Translations under genes and position numbers: made by a program | Part shown: positions 17,028-26,081 of the stretch, piece by piece | Position numbering within the stretch: position 1 is the first letter of the stretch | How the letters are laid out: every line of letters begins with the position of its first letter | NCBI GenBank assembly: GCA_964650885.1 | Contig: CAZYXG010000002.1 | Location: 62,001 to 126,000 of the forward strand | From: JAPLFM01 sp964650885 | GTDB lineage: Bacteria; Bacteroidota; Ignavibacteria; Kapaibacteriales; UBA2268 | Direction of reading: 5' to 3' | Length of the DNA stretch: 64,000 nucleotides | Notes under the pieces: model-generated | The model's database searches: none | The model's input: the letters and a program-made list of their open reading frames with translations, nothing else | What the model was told of the DNA's origin: nothing

Positions 17028-17861
17028 TTATCTCAAAGCTTCTTCAAGTGCAGTGCGAGAGTCAGTTTTATCGTCTCTATACTTAATGATAATTGGAGTA
17101 TAGATAGATAAACCATTATCTTTTGCAAACTCAGATTCTATTCTTCTACTGCCAGGTACAATTACAGCACCAGCAGGCACTGTCAATGGTTCGTCTTTTG
17201 TAGAAGTAATTATACGATTATTTACAGTGTCGTAAAGTTTTGTTGAAGCTGTTAAAATTACTCCAGATGCCAAGACAGCTTTTGCTTGCACTCGCACACC
17301 TTCATAAATCCCGCAATTCCCACCAATCATCACATCGTCTTCAATAATGACAGGTCTTGCCCCTGCTGGCTCAAGAACTCCACCTATTTGAGCTGCTGCA
17401 CTAATATGCACTCTTTTACCAACTTGAGCACAAGTGCCAACTAAAGCATGGGAATCTACCATACTTCCTTCATCAATATAAGAGCCAATGTTTATATACA
17501 TTGGAGGCATGCAAATAACTGATTTAGCAACATAGCAACCATTTCTAATTGTAGAGCCACCTGGCACAATACGAATTCCATCTTCCAAAGAAATTGGCTT
17601 AGTTGTCAAAGTGTCTTTATCAAAAAATTTAAAGTTATCATCTTTGCTTAAATCTACGATTGTGCTATACTTGAATAGCAACAATATACCTTTTTTCACC
17701 CAAAGATTAACTTTCCAATTGCCATTGCCATCTGGTTCAGCAGAGCGAATAGCTCCTGAATTTAAACCATCTAGTAAATCTTGTTGTACTTTTTTGATAA
17801 CAGATAAATCTGTTAATTCGCCATTAGATATTTTTTCAATTAAATCTTGCATATTAATCAT
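17028..17861 (-). CDS. dapD: Tetrahydrodipicolinate N-succinyltransferase
   Basis: Lysine and meso-diaminopimelate synthesis: transfers succinyl from succinyl-CoA to 2,3,4,5-tetrahydrodipicolinate. The 277-residue protein has the hexapeptide left-handed beta-helix, visible as repeats around CYVAKSVICMPPMYINIGSY, DEGSMVDSHALVGTCAQVGK and IIEDDVMIGGNCGIYEGV. An N-terminal helical domain and a C-terminal tail complete it. Length and the MVDSHALVGTCAQ segment are diagnostic. It supplies the cell-wall cross-linking amino acid. It begins 3 bases after the secA stop, which suggests co-transcription. Confidence 0.96.
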   Translation of the reverse strand: MINMQDLIEKISNGELTDLSVIKKVQQDLLDGLNSGAIRSAEPDGNGNWKVNLWVKKGILLLFKYSTIVDLSKDDNFKFFDKDTLTTKPISLEDGIRIVPGGSTIRNGCYVAKSVICMPPMYINIGSYIDEGSMVDSHALVGTCAQVGKRVHISAAAQIGGVLEPAGARPVIIEDDVMIGGNCGIYEGVRVQAKAVLASGVILTASTKLYDTVNNRIITSTKDEPLTVPAGAVIVPGSRRIESEFAKDNGLSIYTPIIIKYRDDKTDSRTALEEALR

Positions 17862-17864
17862 TAA

Positions 17865-20800
17865 TTATAAAATTATGCACTTACCATCTTGAACATCTTT
17901 TTCAAGTTTTTTATACTTGTCTTTTTTCACTTCGCCATTTGCATAGCGAACAGAAACAACATCGTTTCTTCCTATTTTACTTTCTTCTCTTTTGAAAGTT
18001 GGAATAGCTTGTTCCTGTCTTTCTGCTTTTTGTGCTGGTCTTTCTTGCTCTGGTTCGTTGCTTGCATATTGGAACTGCGACATTTCAGAGTGTTGGAATT
18101 GCAATCCACGAGTTACGTTTGTATTAGTAAGAACAGGAGCTTGCTTTATAGCTGCTTGCTTTTGCTCTTTAGTTGGTACTTCTCTTTCAATCACTTGAGG
18201 GAAATATTTGAAAACAAAATTTATAGAATCTTTATTTATCTCGTAAACTAAGTTCTCAAATAAGTTGAATGCTTCTTGTTTATATTCCAATAATGGATCT
18301 TTCTGCCCATAAGAGCGAAGATAAATACCTTCTTTTAGATCGTCCATCTCACGCAAATGCTCTTTCCATTTGTCGTCAATTGTTTGCAATACAGCCACTT
18401 TTTCTAACTGACGCATAAATTCTTCCGATAGAGAGGATTCTTTTCTGTCGTAAAAATCGTTAGCAGCTTTAAGAACAGCTTCAATGAATTGTTCTATTGT
18501 TGATGTGTGGAATTGCTCTGCTGTCATTTCAATTTCTACTAAAATTGAAGCTCGAACAGTATTTATCATTTCAGTATAATTAATATCTGTAGCATTATGA
18601 AACTCTTGATACCAACCCACAGCAATATCTTCAACATAGCCAAGGATTTCTCCACGCAATCTTTCGCCTTTTAAAGCATGTCTTCTGCGTGTGTAAATTA
18701 CTTCACGTTGCTGATTCATTACATCATCGTAATCAATCAATCTTTTTCTAATACCAAAATTATTTTCTTCCACTTTCTTTTGTGCATTCTCGATTAAACC
18801 TGTAACCAAGCTATGCTCAATTCTTTCTTCTTCCGAAATTCCTAACATCTCGAATCGTTTAGCCAGTTTATCGCCAGCGTTACCAAATAACCTGATTAAA
18901 TTATCTTCCAATGAAATATAGAATTTTGAACTACCTGGATCACCTTGGCGACCAGAACGTCCTCTAAGCTGTCTATCTATTCTTCGTGAGTCGTGTCTTT
19001 CAGTACCAATAATTGCCAAACCACCAGCTTGTCGAACCACTTCATCAATTTTGATGTCCGTACCACGACCTGCCATATTTGTTGCAATAGTTACAGCACC
19101 TTTTCTTCCAGCTTCAGCTACTATTTCTGCTTCTTTTGCATGTTGCTTTGCGTTCAAAACGTTATGTGGAATACCTTTAGAGCGGAACATTCTGCTTAAC
19201 ACTTCTGAAACTTCTACTGTGGCAGTACCAACTAACACTGCTCTGCCAGATTGCAATAATTCATTAGTCTCTTCAACAATTGCGTTATATTTAGCTCGCT
19301 TTGTTTTGTACATCACATCGTTCAAATCTTGGCGTGTCAAAGGTCTATTTGTCGGAATAGTTACCACTTCTAAATTATAAATTTTTTCAAATTCAGGTGC
19401 TTCAGTTTCAGCTGTACCAGTCATACCCGACAGCTTATTATACAGGCGGAAGTAATTTTGCAATGTAATAGTTGCCATAGTTTGAGTATCTTTTTCAACC
19501 ATCACATTTTCTTTTGCTTCAATTGCTTGGTGCAAACCGTCTGAATATCTTCTTCCGTCCAATATCCTACCAGTATGCTCATCAACAATCATTACCTTGC
19601 CTTCTTGCACAACATATTCCACATCTTTTTCATAAAGAGAATATGCTCTTAAAATCTGTGAAATTGTGTGAATTCTATCACTTCTTTCTGAATAAAGCAC
19701 GTGGATATCATCTTTTTTCATTTGTTTTTCTTCAGGTGTCATATCATTCACACCTTCGATAAAACTTAATTCAGAGGCAATATCTGGCAATAAGAACATT
19801 TCTGAATCCTCTTGGTCATTGCAAAGCAAGTCCCTTCCTTTTTCAGTAATGTCTATATGGTGAGATTTCTCATCAATTGTGTAGTAAAGCTCATCGTCCA
19901 CTTCGTGCATGTGTCGGCTTTGGTCTCTCATATAGAAACTTTCCGAATCCATTTTCAAACGAATAGCATCGGCATCTTGCATTAATTTCATCAAACGTTT
20001 ATGCTTAGGCAATCCGTGTGTTGCTCTAAGTAAAGCCAAACCGATTGTTTCTTTATTTTCTTTTTTATTTTCAGCCAATAAACTAGCTGCTTCTGCCACT
20101 ATTTTGTTGACCAATTGTATTTGTGAGTCCACAAGGCGTTTCACTCTTGGCTTAATTTCGTCGAACTTTTGAGCACTATGTGAAACTGGGCCAGATATGA
20201 TTAATGGTGTACGTGCTTCGTCTATTAAAACTGAGTCAACCTCATCAACAACTGCATACCAGTGACCTCGTTGTTGCACCATATCATCAATGTCAGTAAC
20301 CATATTATCACGAAGATAATCGAAGCCAAACTCATTGTTAGTTCCATAAGTAATGTCTTGATTATAAATATCTTTTCTATCTTCGTTGTCCATATTTGAA
20401 GTAATATAGCCAACATTTATTCCTAAGAAATCAAATACTGGTTTCATCCATTCGCAGTCACGGCGGGCTAAGTAATCATTTACAGTAACAAGATGCACAC
20501 CTTTGCCGGCAAGTGAATTCAAATAAAGTGGCATAATGGCAACTAAGGTTTTACCTTCACCAGTTTGCATTTCGGAAATCTTACCATTGTGTAGCATAAT
20601 GCCACCAATAAGCTGAACATCGAATGGAACCATTGCCCAAACAGACTCATTGCCAACATATTTATAGGAATGCTTGCGTTCAGTCAATCTGTTGCAAACT
20701 TCTTTCACAACAGCATAAGCTTCTGGCAATAAGCCATCTAACACTTCTTGCACTTCTGAATAAAGCTCTTTGCCAATTTCTTTTAATCTAGTGTTTGTTT

Positions 20801-21050
20801 CGTGAATTTCATCTATATCAAGTATATCATTGACAAGTTTATTTTCAAGCTCAAGCTTTTCAGATTCCAAATCAACAGTAGAATTCTGAATTAATACTTT
20901 GAATTCATTAGTTTTAGCTCTTAATTCTTCATCGCTCATTTCCGATAAAGTATCAAAGATACTATTGATTTCTTCTACAATTTCTTGGGCTTTTTTTACT
21001 TCTTTATCGGATTTAGTTCCGCCAAAAAGTTTAGAGATAAATTTTAACAT
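17865..21050 (-). CDS. secA: Protein translocase ATPase SecA, long form without zinc tail
   Basis: Motor ATPase that drives unfolded proteins through SecYEG. Walker A is MQTGEGKT (GEGKT at residues 164-168), the DEAD-like motif is DEVDSVLIDEARTPL, and nucleotide domain 2 has TNMAGRGTDIKI and QLRGRSGRQGDPGSSKF. At 1061 residues it is longer than the E. coli enzyme (901), with extra sequence inside the first nucleotide-binding domain (around residues 320-400), as known in Bacteroidota. The end reads IGRNDVVSVRYANGEVKKDK and lacks the CxCx8C/H zinc motif that binds SecB in proteobacteria. A Gln/Glu-rich linker precedes it. First gene of a unit with dapD and the MEMO-like gene. Confidence 0.96.
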   Translation of the reverse strand: MLKFISKLFGGTKSDKEVKKAQEIVEEINSIFDTLSEMSDEELRAKTNEFKVLIQNSTVDLESEKLELENKLVNDILDIDEIHETNTRLKEIGKELYSEVQEVLDGLLPEAYAVVKEVCNRLTERKHSYKYVGNESVWAMVPFDVQLIGGIMLHNGKISEMQTGEGKTLVAIMPLYLNSLAGKGVHLVTVNDYLARRDCEWMKPVFDFLGINVGYITSNMDNEDRKDIYNQDITYGTNNEFGFDYLRDNMVTDIDDMVQQRGHWYAVVDEVDSVLIDEARTPLIISGPVSHSAQKFDEIKPRVKRLVDSQIQLVNKIVAEAASLLAENKKENKETIGLALLRATHGLPKHKRLMKLMQDADAIRLKMDSESFYMRDQSRHMHEVDDELYYTIDEKSHHIDITEKGRDLLCNDQEDSEMFLLPDIASELSFIEGVNDMTPEEKQMKKDDIHVLYSERSDRIHTISQILRAYSLYEKDVEYVVQEGKVMIVDEHTGRILDGRRYSDGLHQAIEAKENVMVEKDTQTMATITLQNYFRLYNKLSGMTGTAETEAPEFEKIYNLEVVTIPTNRPLTRQDLNDVMYKTKRAKYNAIVEETNELLQSGRAVLVGTATVEVSEVLSRMFRSKGIPHNVLNAKQHAKEAEIVAEAGRKGAVTIATNMAGRGTDIKIDEVVRQAGGLAIIGTERHDSRRIDRQLRGRSGRQGDPGSSKFYISLEDNLIRLFGNAGDKLAKRFEMLGISEEERIEHSLVTGLIENAQKKVEENNFGIRKRLIDYDDVMNQQREVIYTRRRHALKGERLRGEILGYVEDIAVGWYQEFHNATDINYTEMINTVRASILVEIEMTAEQFHTSTIEQFIEAVLKAANDFYDRKESSLSEEFMRQLEKVAVLQTIDDKWKEHLREMDDLKEGIYLRSYGQKDPLLEYKQEAFNLFENLVYEINKDSINFVFKYFPQVIEREVPTKEQKQAAIKQAPVLTNTNVTRGLQFQHSEMSQFQYASNEPEQERPAQKAERQEQAIPTFKREESKIGRNDVVSVRYANGEVKKDKYKKLEKDVQDGKCIIL

Positions 21051-21170
21051 TGTTTTTAGTAGTTATTCAAAAAATATTTGCAAAAATACGAAAATAACAC
21101 CAATTCATTTACTGAATTGTGTATTACTTAAAATTAATGAAACAGGGTATAGTTTGTAAAGAAAGAGGTA

Positions 21171-22079
21171 TTATCTCATTCCATCATAAATCATAGTATT
21201 GGAAGGGTCAAGATATTTAAGATTTTTAATAACTTCGGGATTCTTCCTAGGTATTAAAGTATTAGCCAGCTCTTGAGCTTTTGCATCGAAAAATGCTTGA
21301 AGTAATACACTTATTCCTGAAAGTCTTTTTTGTTTAAAATCTGCTAAATCATTGACGAAATTCTCAATATTTTTTCCGCCTGTTTCTGAGTCGCTCGCTA
21401 ACATATCCAGACCATCTACGTGGTATGAAAAAAGTAACGAACGTAACTGCTCAAATTTTGGATCGAGCAATTCTGTAATTAAATTATGTCTTGTGAATTC
21501 GCCAGGTCGAGAATAAGTTTGCCATCCATCAGCCACATCTCTACAATTGCTTGCAACTTGTCTTGCCATATCGTAATATTTTGCACCACTTAATTCTTCG
21601 TAAGTGTCGCAATCATAACCAATTGCCAATAGTGTATAGAAATCAATTAACGATAAAAACTTATCGCAACGCAATGGATTGAAAGCGAAATTACCACCTT
21701 GGTTGTATTCAAAAGACCAATTTTCTAAGAAAAACTTAGTTGAAGTAGAAACACCACCTTCACTACCTTTTATGTATCTGCTTGATACGAAGATTAATTT
21801 AGCTGAGAATCTACCATTTGAACCACCGCTCAAGTAAATAGAAATGTTGATCGGGATTTTTGGCCCAATCCAGTCTTTATCAATAAAACGCTGAGTTTTA
21901 AGATAATTAGTTAAATCTCTTTCCAAAGTAGATACAAATATCTTAGCTTCTGGAGCGAGTGGCTCCATATTGATATTAATAGTCGGTGCCACTTCCTGTG
22001 CTTTCAGTGTGTCTGTCACACAAAAAGTCATTAAAAGAGAGAGGACAAAAACTATATTTACTTTAGATTTGGATTTCAT
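21171..22079 (-). CDS. DUF4835/PorD-like secreted protein
   Basis: A 302-residue exported protein. The signal peptide is MKSKSKVNIVFVLSLLMTFC and about eight further residues; cleavage is likely near AQE. The mature part fits the DUF4835 family, found almost only in Bacteroidota and relatives: ININMEPLAPEAKIFVSTLE, NISIYLSGGSNGRFSAKL, FNPLRCDKFLSLIDFYTLL and GYDCDTYEELSG. PorD, linked to the type IX secretion/gliding system in Bacteroidota, is a DUF4835 protein, so a periplasmic or outer-membrane assembly role is possible here. A substrate or activity cannot be read from sequence. It stands alone, 120 bases downstream of the secA start. Confidence 0.75.
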   Translation of the reverse strand: MKSKSKVNIVFVLSLLMTFCVTDTLKAQEVAPTININMEPLAPEAKIFVSTLERDLTNYLKTQRFIDKDWIGPKIPINISIYLSGGSNGRFSAKLIFVSSRYIKGSEGGVSTSTKFFLENWSFEYNQGGNFAFNPLRCDKFLSLIDFYTLLAIGYDCDTYEELSGAKYYDMARQVASNCRDVADGWQTYSRPGEFTRHNLITELLDPKFEQLRSLLFSYHVDGLDMLASDSETGGKNIENFVNDLADFKQKRLSGISVLLQAFFDAKAQELANTLIPRKNPEVIKNLKYLDPSNTMIYDGMR

Positions 22080-22192
22080 TTTTCATTTCCATAAAAAAAC
22101 AATAACGTGAAAATAAGAAAAATATTCTAATCTCCACACTATAGATACGTTCAAAACTTATAAAAAGTTAAATTCTTTAATTTATTTCTAAT

Positions 22193-22612
22193 TTATATAG
22201 AATTTTCAGAGTACTTTCTGAAGTTATCTAAAATTGCTTACCACCCAGCTTGCTGCATATCGAGAGGATTGGTTTGCTCTGGTTCGAATATTTCAGTAAT
22301 TTTAGTATTCCCATTCTCAACATAAAAACTAATACTTACTTTTCTATTGTCTTCCAAAGTATATTCAATCAATTCATTTTCGATAACTTTAGTATAAGTT
22401 CCTACGAAATCAAAGATGAAACTGCCATCTTTAGCAGCCATTGTGAATGTAAACCTACCGCCAACTTGCAAATCATTTTCAGCTTTTGGAGTATGCCAAT
22501 CATCGGAAGCATTGTTCCAATTCATTATATCAGTGGGGTTTGTCCACTTTGCCCAAACAGTTTGCAAAGTAGCATTTATTAAAGTTGTAACAACTATTGC
22601 GTTTTGTTCCAA
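22193..22612 (-). pseudogene. AHSA1/SRPBCC-domain gene with internal TAA
   Basis: A START/AHSA1-like ligand-binding or chaperone-related small protein. The intact part (22238-22612, 124 residues) reads INATLQTVWAKWTNPTDIMN with the later family motif EPEQTNPLDMQQAGW. The next codon is TAA at 22240-22238, but the same frame continues AILDNFRKYSENSI to a second TAA at 22195-22193. In relatives the segment is GWQAILDNFKKYVE-like, so the first stop sits exactly where a conserved Gln (CAA) is expected: a probable single C-to-T nonsense change. The lost segment is the C-terminal helix that packs over the ligand cavity. The protein may still be made in shortened form. Confidence 0.75.
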
Positions 22613-22949
22613 TTTACTTGGTCTCCCTTAAGTTAAACATCAAAAGCAACATTTCAATTAATTAATAGTATCTCAAATAAATCTTTTTGTTTGGCTTTAA
22701 AAATATAATTACTGCTTCTTTCCAAAGTAAACCAAAAAGAAAATAATAAATGCAAAATAAGAAAAATAATTTACTTTACAATTATAGTATGAAAAATTCT
22801 ATATCAACACTGATTTAATTTTTGAAATTTTGTTTTCTCTCTCTGTCTGAATCATTAATACCAAGAAACAAAGTAGCTTGTGAAACATTTCTAAAGAAAA
22901 ATGTTTATATTTGTTTTCTTTTACTTTACTTTTCAAATGAGTAAATTCA
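22613..22949. other. AT-rich intergenic region
   Basis: About 337 bases between the divergent AHSA1-like gene and osmC. It is very AT-rich with no open frame worth calling, no tRNA-like pattern and no strong hairpin. The only clear signal is the TATATTTG promoter element at 22906-22913. Confidence 0.6.
22906..22913 (+). promoter_or_regulatory. TAnnTTTG -7 element ahead of osmC
   Basis: TATATTTG fits the Bacteroidota -7 consensus and lies 37 bases before the osmC ATG. The nearest upstream TTG (22878-22880) is 25 bases away, a longer spacer than usual, so only the -7 part is well supported. Confidence 0.45.
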
Positions 22950-23363
22950 ATGTCAGTTAGAATTGATGTCAATTATCTGGGTGATTTGCAATGCGAAGTG
23001 ATACACACTCCTTCGGGCAATAAGTTTTATACAGATGCTCCGCTTGATAATAACGGTCAAGCTAGGTTTATTTCTCCTACCGATATGCTTGCAGGTTCAA
23101 TAGCTTCTTGTGTGGCAACTATTATGGGCATTAAAGCTAATGCTAACAATATTGATATTACTGGATTGAAAATATCAGCTATAAAAGAAATGATTAACGA
23201 CCCATTCAGAAGAGTTAGTAAGCTTTCGCTTGAGATAACTTTTGCAAAAAAATTGGAACAAAAGGAATTTGACATTTTGGCAAATGTTGTTAAAACTTGC
23301 CCTGTTACTCGCAGTCTATTGCCAGAAATTGAACTAGATTATAAATTTAACATAGTGGAATAA
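22950..23363 (+). CDS. OsmC-family peroxide-reducing protein
   Basis: A 137-residue OsmC/Ohr-like protein. The two redox cysteines are Cys54 (AGSIASCVATIMGIKA) and Cys117 (VKTCPVTRSLL), the spacing expected for this thiol-dependent peroxidase fold. Members reduce organic hydroperoxides or act in other detoxification steps; which hydroperoxide is used here is not clear. The general OsmC group fits better than Ohr because the N-terminus DVNYLGDLQCEVIHTPSG is of the YhfA type. It is followed after 2 bases by a response regulator. Confidence 0.87.
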   Translation: MSVRIDVNYLGDLQCEVIHTPSGNKFYTDAPLDNNGQARFISPTDMLAGSIASCVATIMGIKANANNIDITGLKISAIKEMINDPFRRVSKLSLEITFAKKLEQKEFDILANVVKTCPVTRSLLPEIELDYKFNIVE

Positions 23364-23365
23364 GT

Positions 23366-23725
23366 ATGAATATACTAATTATAGAAGATAGTGATCTTGA
23401 CTTCAATCTAATAAAGTTAAAAATGAAGTATGCAAAACTTGATAAAATCAAAGTTGATAGAGCTACTTTATTGAAAGATGCATTATTGAAACTGACAAAT
23501 GAAAAATATGATGTCATTATAACTGATATGAATTTGCCAGATTCATATAGCAACGAAACTTTTGAAATTATTTACAAACTCTATCCTAATATTCCGATAA
23601 TTGTAATGACTTCGCAAGATGAAAAAGAACTTCCTCGCCGAATAATTGGAATGGGTGCTAAAGACTTTATTTTCAAAGATATTGATTATCCAAATGTAAT
23701 TACTGAAATTCTGAAAAACGGTTAA
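23366..23725 (+). CDS. Stand-alone receiver-domain response regulator
   Basis: A 119-residue CheY-like receiver with no output domain. The acidic pocket is E7-D8, the phosphoacceptor is Asp54 in IITDMNLPDS, a Thr occurs in IVMTSQDEKE, and a Lys in FIFKDIDYP. It could serve as a phosphate sink or as a partner of the Hpt protein at 9080. No kinase gene is beside it. It starts 2 bases after osmC and 10 bases before an MFS transporter, all on the plus strand. Confidence 0.9.
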   Translation: MNILIIEDSDLDFNLIKLKMKYAKLDKIKVDRATLLKDALLKLTNEKYDVIITDMNLPDSYSNETFEIIYKLYPNIPIIVMTSQDEKELPRRIIGMGAKDFIFKDIDYPNVITEILKNG

Positions 23726-23735
23726 TCATAATCAA

Positions 23736-25010
23736 ATGATTTCAACTCGCAAAGAAAGAATTGGTTGGTATCTATACGATTGGGCAAATTCTGCATTTGT
23801 TACCACAGTAATTACTGTTTTCCTTGGTCCATACTTAACATCAATCACAAAAGCAGCAGCAGATAGTTCTGGTTTTGTACATCCTTTTGGAGTCAGTATA
23901 TTCTATGGCTCTATCTTTGGCTATGCAGTTTCATTTTCTGTCTTTCTACAAATATTTCTTTTGCCTTATCTTGGTGCATTAGCAGACACTTCGCATAATA
24001 AAAAACTCTATTTGGGAATATTTGCATATCTCGGCTCATTTGCTACTTGTAGTTTGTATTTCTTAAATGGTACGAATTATCTATTTGGTGCAGCTATATT
24101 AATCATAGCTAACCTTAGCTTTGGTGCTTCTATTGTAATATATAACTCAATGCTCAATGATGTTTCTTCTAAAGAGAATTCAGACAGCGTAAGCTCAATT
24201 GGATGGGCAATTGGTTATATAGGTGGGGGATTGGCACTTGCCTTGAATTTAATTGTTTTTTCAAATGCAAGTAGTTTTGGAATTACTGAATCCGAAGCGG
24301 TGCGAATTGCATTTGTTACTACTGGAGTTTGGTGGGCAGTTTTCACAGCATTTTCGTTAGCACTTTCCAAAAAACTATCTTTTAAAGTAAGTAATAATGT
24401 AAATCTTTACAAAAAAAGCTACTTGCAACTTAAAGATACAATTAAGCACATTAAAGAACACCCAAAAGCAATGAAATTTTTAATTGCTTTCCTTTTTTAT
24501 AACGATGGAATTCAAGCAGTTATTACATTTTCATCTATTTTTGCTGCAATTGAATTAAAAATGGAACAAAGTGATTTGATAACTGCAATTTTGCTTGTGC
24601 AATTTGTTGCTTTTTTTGGAGCATTGCTCTTCGGAAAGATTGCAAATAGGATTGGAGCAAAAAGGGCATTGATATATTCACTTCTCATTTGGATTAGTGC
24701 ATTAATTTCTTGCTATTTCTTTGTGCAAAATGGAAGCCATTTTTATTACTTAGCAATTGTTATAGCAATTGTGCTGGGTGGCACACAAGCTTTGTCTCGT
24801 TCCTTGTATTCAAGATTAATTCCTAAGAATAAGGAAGCAGAATACTTTAGTTTATATGAAATATCAGATAGAGGCACGAGTTGGCTCGGCACATTTTTAT
24901 TTAGTTTTTCATTGCAATTCACTCAAAGCTATAGAATAGCAATAGTATCGTTAATTATATTCTTTGTGATAGGTCTAACGTTACTTTGGAATTTCAAAGA
25001 AGAAGGTTAG
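23736..25010 (+). CDS. MFS transporter, UMF1/Atg22-like group
   Basis: A 424-residue major facilitator protein with about 12 membrane helices. The N-terminal RKERIGWYLYDWANSAFVTT is the signature of the UMF1 (vacuole effluxer Atg22-like) group, which in fungi exports amino acids from vacuoles and in bacteria has unknown substrates. The end runs into a charged FKEEG tail. It follows the response regulator by 10 bases and is followed by a strong symmetrical terminator. Confidence 0.87.
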   Translation: MISTRKERIGWYLYDWANSAFVTTVITVFLGPYLTSITKAAADSSGFVHPFGVSIFYGSIFGYAVSFSVFLQIFLLPYLGALADTSHNKKLYLGIFAYLGSFATCSLYFLNGTNYLFGAAILIIANLSFGASIVIYNSMLNDVSSKENSDSVSSIGWAIGYIGGGLALALNLIVFSNASSFGITESEAVRIAFVTTGVWWAVFTAFSLALSKKLSFKVSNNVNLYKKSYLQLKDTIKHIKEHPKAMKFLIAFLFYNDGIQAVITFSSIFAAIELKMEQSDLITAILLVQFVAFFGALLFGKIANRIGAKRALIYSLLIWISALISCYFFVQNGSHFYYLAIVIAIVLGGTQALSRSLYSRLIPKNKEAEYFSLYEISDRGTSWLGTFLFSFSLQFTQSYRIAIVSLIIFFVIGLTLLWNFKEEG

Positions 25011-25142
25011 TCTGCCAATTGGAAAGTAAACAAAGCCATTCCAAACTAAGCAAAAATATTCTGAAAAGTATTAAAAGAATTTTCATTCAACATAGGTCTG
25101 GTATCCAACCCCGAAATAAAAATAAATCTTATATAAATAAGT

Positions 25143-25173
25143 AAAGCCCATAACTTAAGTTATGGGCTTTTTG
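25143..25173. terminator. Bidirectional terminator between MFS and OmpA genes
   Basis: A perfect 28-base palindrome (AAAGCCCATAACTT followed by AAGTTATGGGCTTT) with a T-run on the plus side and A-run/T-run on the other. It separates the plus-strand MFS gene from the convergent minus-strand OmpA lipoprotein gene. Confidence 0.85.
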
Positions 25174-25199
25174 TAAATACTTTAATTATGTCTTCTTAA

Positions 25200-26081
25200 T
25201 TATTCAGATTTCAACATATTCATTACTTCGTCAAGTTTAGGAGTAATGATAATATCTGTTCGTCTGTTTGATGAGCGAGTTTCTTTGGTTTCATTGCTGC
25301 TAATTGGGTAGTATTCACTTTTCCCAGATGCTGTTATTCTTGTTGGTTCTACAGCTCCTTTTAGAGAAAGAAATCGAACTACTTCAGTGGAACGCAAAAC
25401 GCTCAAATCCCAATTGTCGTCGAATTTACCACCACCAGAAACTGGTTGATTATCCGTATGACCTTCCACCAAAATATTCAAATCTTGCTGTTGATTAAGT
25501 ACTTTTGCAAGTTCAATCAGGGCTTCTTGTCCTGTTTTATCAATTGCAGTGCTGCCAGATTTGAAAAGTAATTGGCTTGAAAGTGAGACATAGACTTTGC
25601 CATCTTTAATAGACACAGTTAAGCCACTTTCAGTAAAGCCAAGCAATGCTTTATTCAATCTTTCTTTTAGAGAATTCATAGCACGTTCTCTAGCTTTCAG
25701 CTTCTCATTGATATCGTTTAATTTCAATTCATTTTTTTGAATTTGAGATTGTAATTTTAATTTATCCGATTCAAGCTGAGAGATTTTATCAATCAATTCC
25801 GAATTCTCTTTGTTAGAATTTTGTTTTAAAGATTCTAATTGAGACTTCAAACTTTCAACTATTTGTTTTTGTTTTACTAAATCATTCTTCAAAGTTTGAG
25901 CTTCAATATTTTGTGCGAACACTTTATCTTCTGAATTTTTATAATTCAAAAGATAAGAATCAGCAACTCTTTGAAGTGAATCTCTTTTTGCAACCATTTC
26001 ATCATAAGTTGATTGGCTAACACAAGAGCTTAAAGAAATTGTGACAAACAAAGCAAGAACAAATAAATAGTATTTTTTCAT
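25200..26081 (-). CDS. OmpA-family lipoprotein with coiled coil
   Basis: A 293-residue lipoprotein. The signal peptide ends in a lipobox (LSSC, Cys at about residue 20). Residues about 30-150 form a long charged coiled coil (QIVESLKSQLESLKQN and so on). Residues about 165-285 are an OmpA C-terminal domain (GHTDNQPVSGG, NWDLSVLRSTEVVRFL, SNRRTDIIITP), which binds peptidoglycan. Such lipoproteins anchor the outer membrane to the wall. It overlaps the upstream glnA gene by one base. Confidence 0.88.
   Translation of the reverse strand: MKKYYLFVLALFVTISLSSCVSQSTYDEMVAKRDSLQRVADSYLLNYKNSEDKVFAQNIEAQTLKNDLVKQKQIVESLKSQLESLKQNSNKENSELIDKISQLESDKLKLQSQIQKNELKLNDINEKLKARERAMNSLKERLNKALLGFTESGLTVSIKDGKVYVSLSSQLLFKSGSTAIDKTGQEALIELAKVLNQQQDLNILVEGHTDNQPVSGGGKFDDNWDLSVLRSTEVVRFLSLKGAVEPTRITASGKSEYYPISSNETKETRSSNRRTDIIITPKLDEVMNMLKSE

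Noticed and set aside
19514..19762. Plus-strand frames inside secA
   Set aside because: Opposite-strand shadows of a strongly conserved gene.
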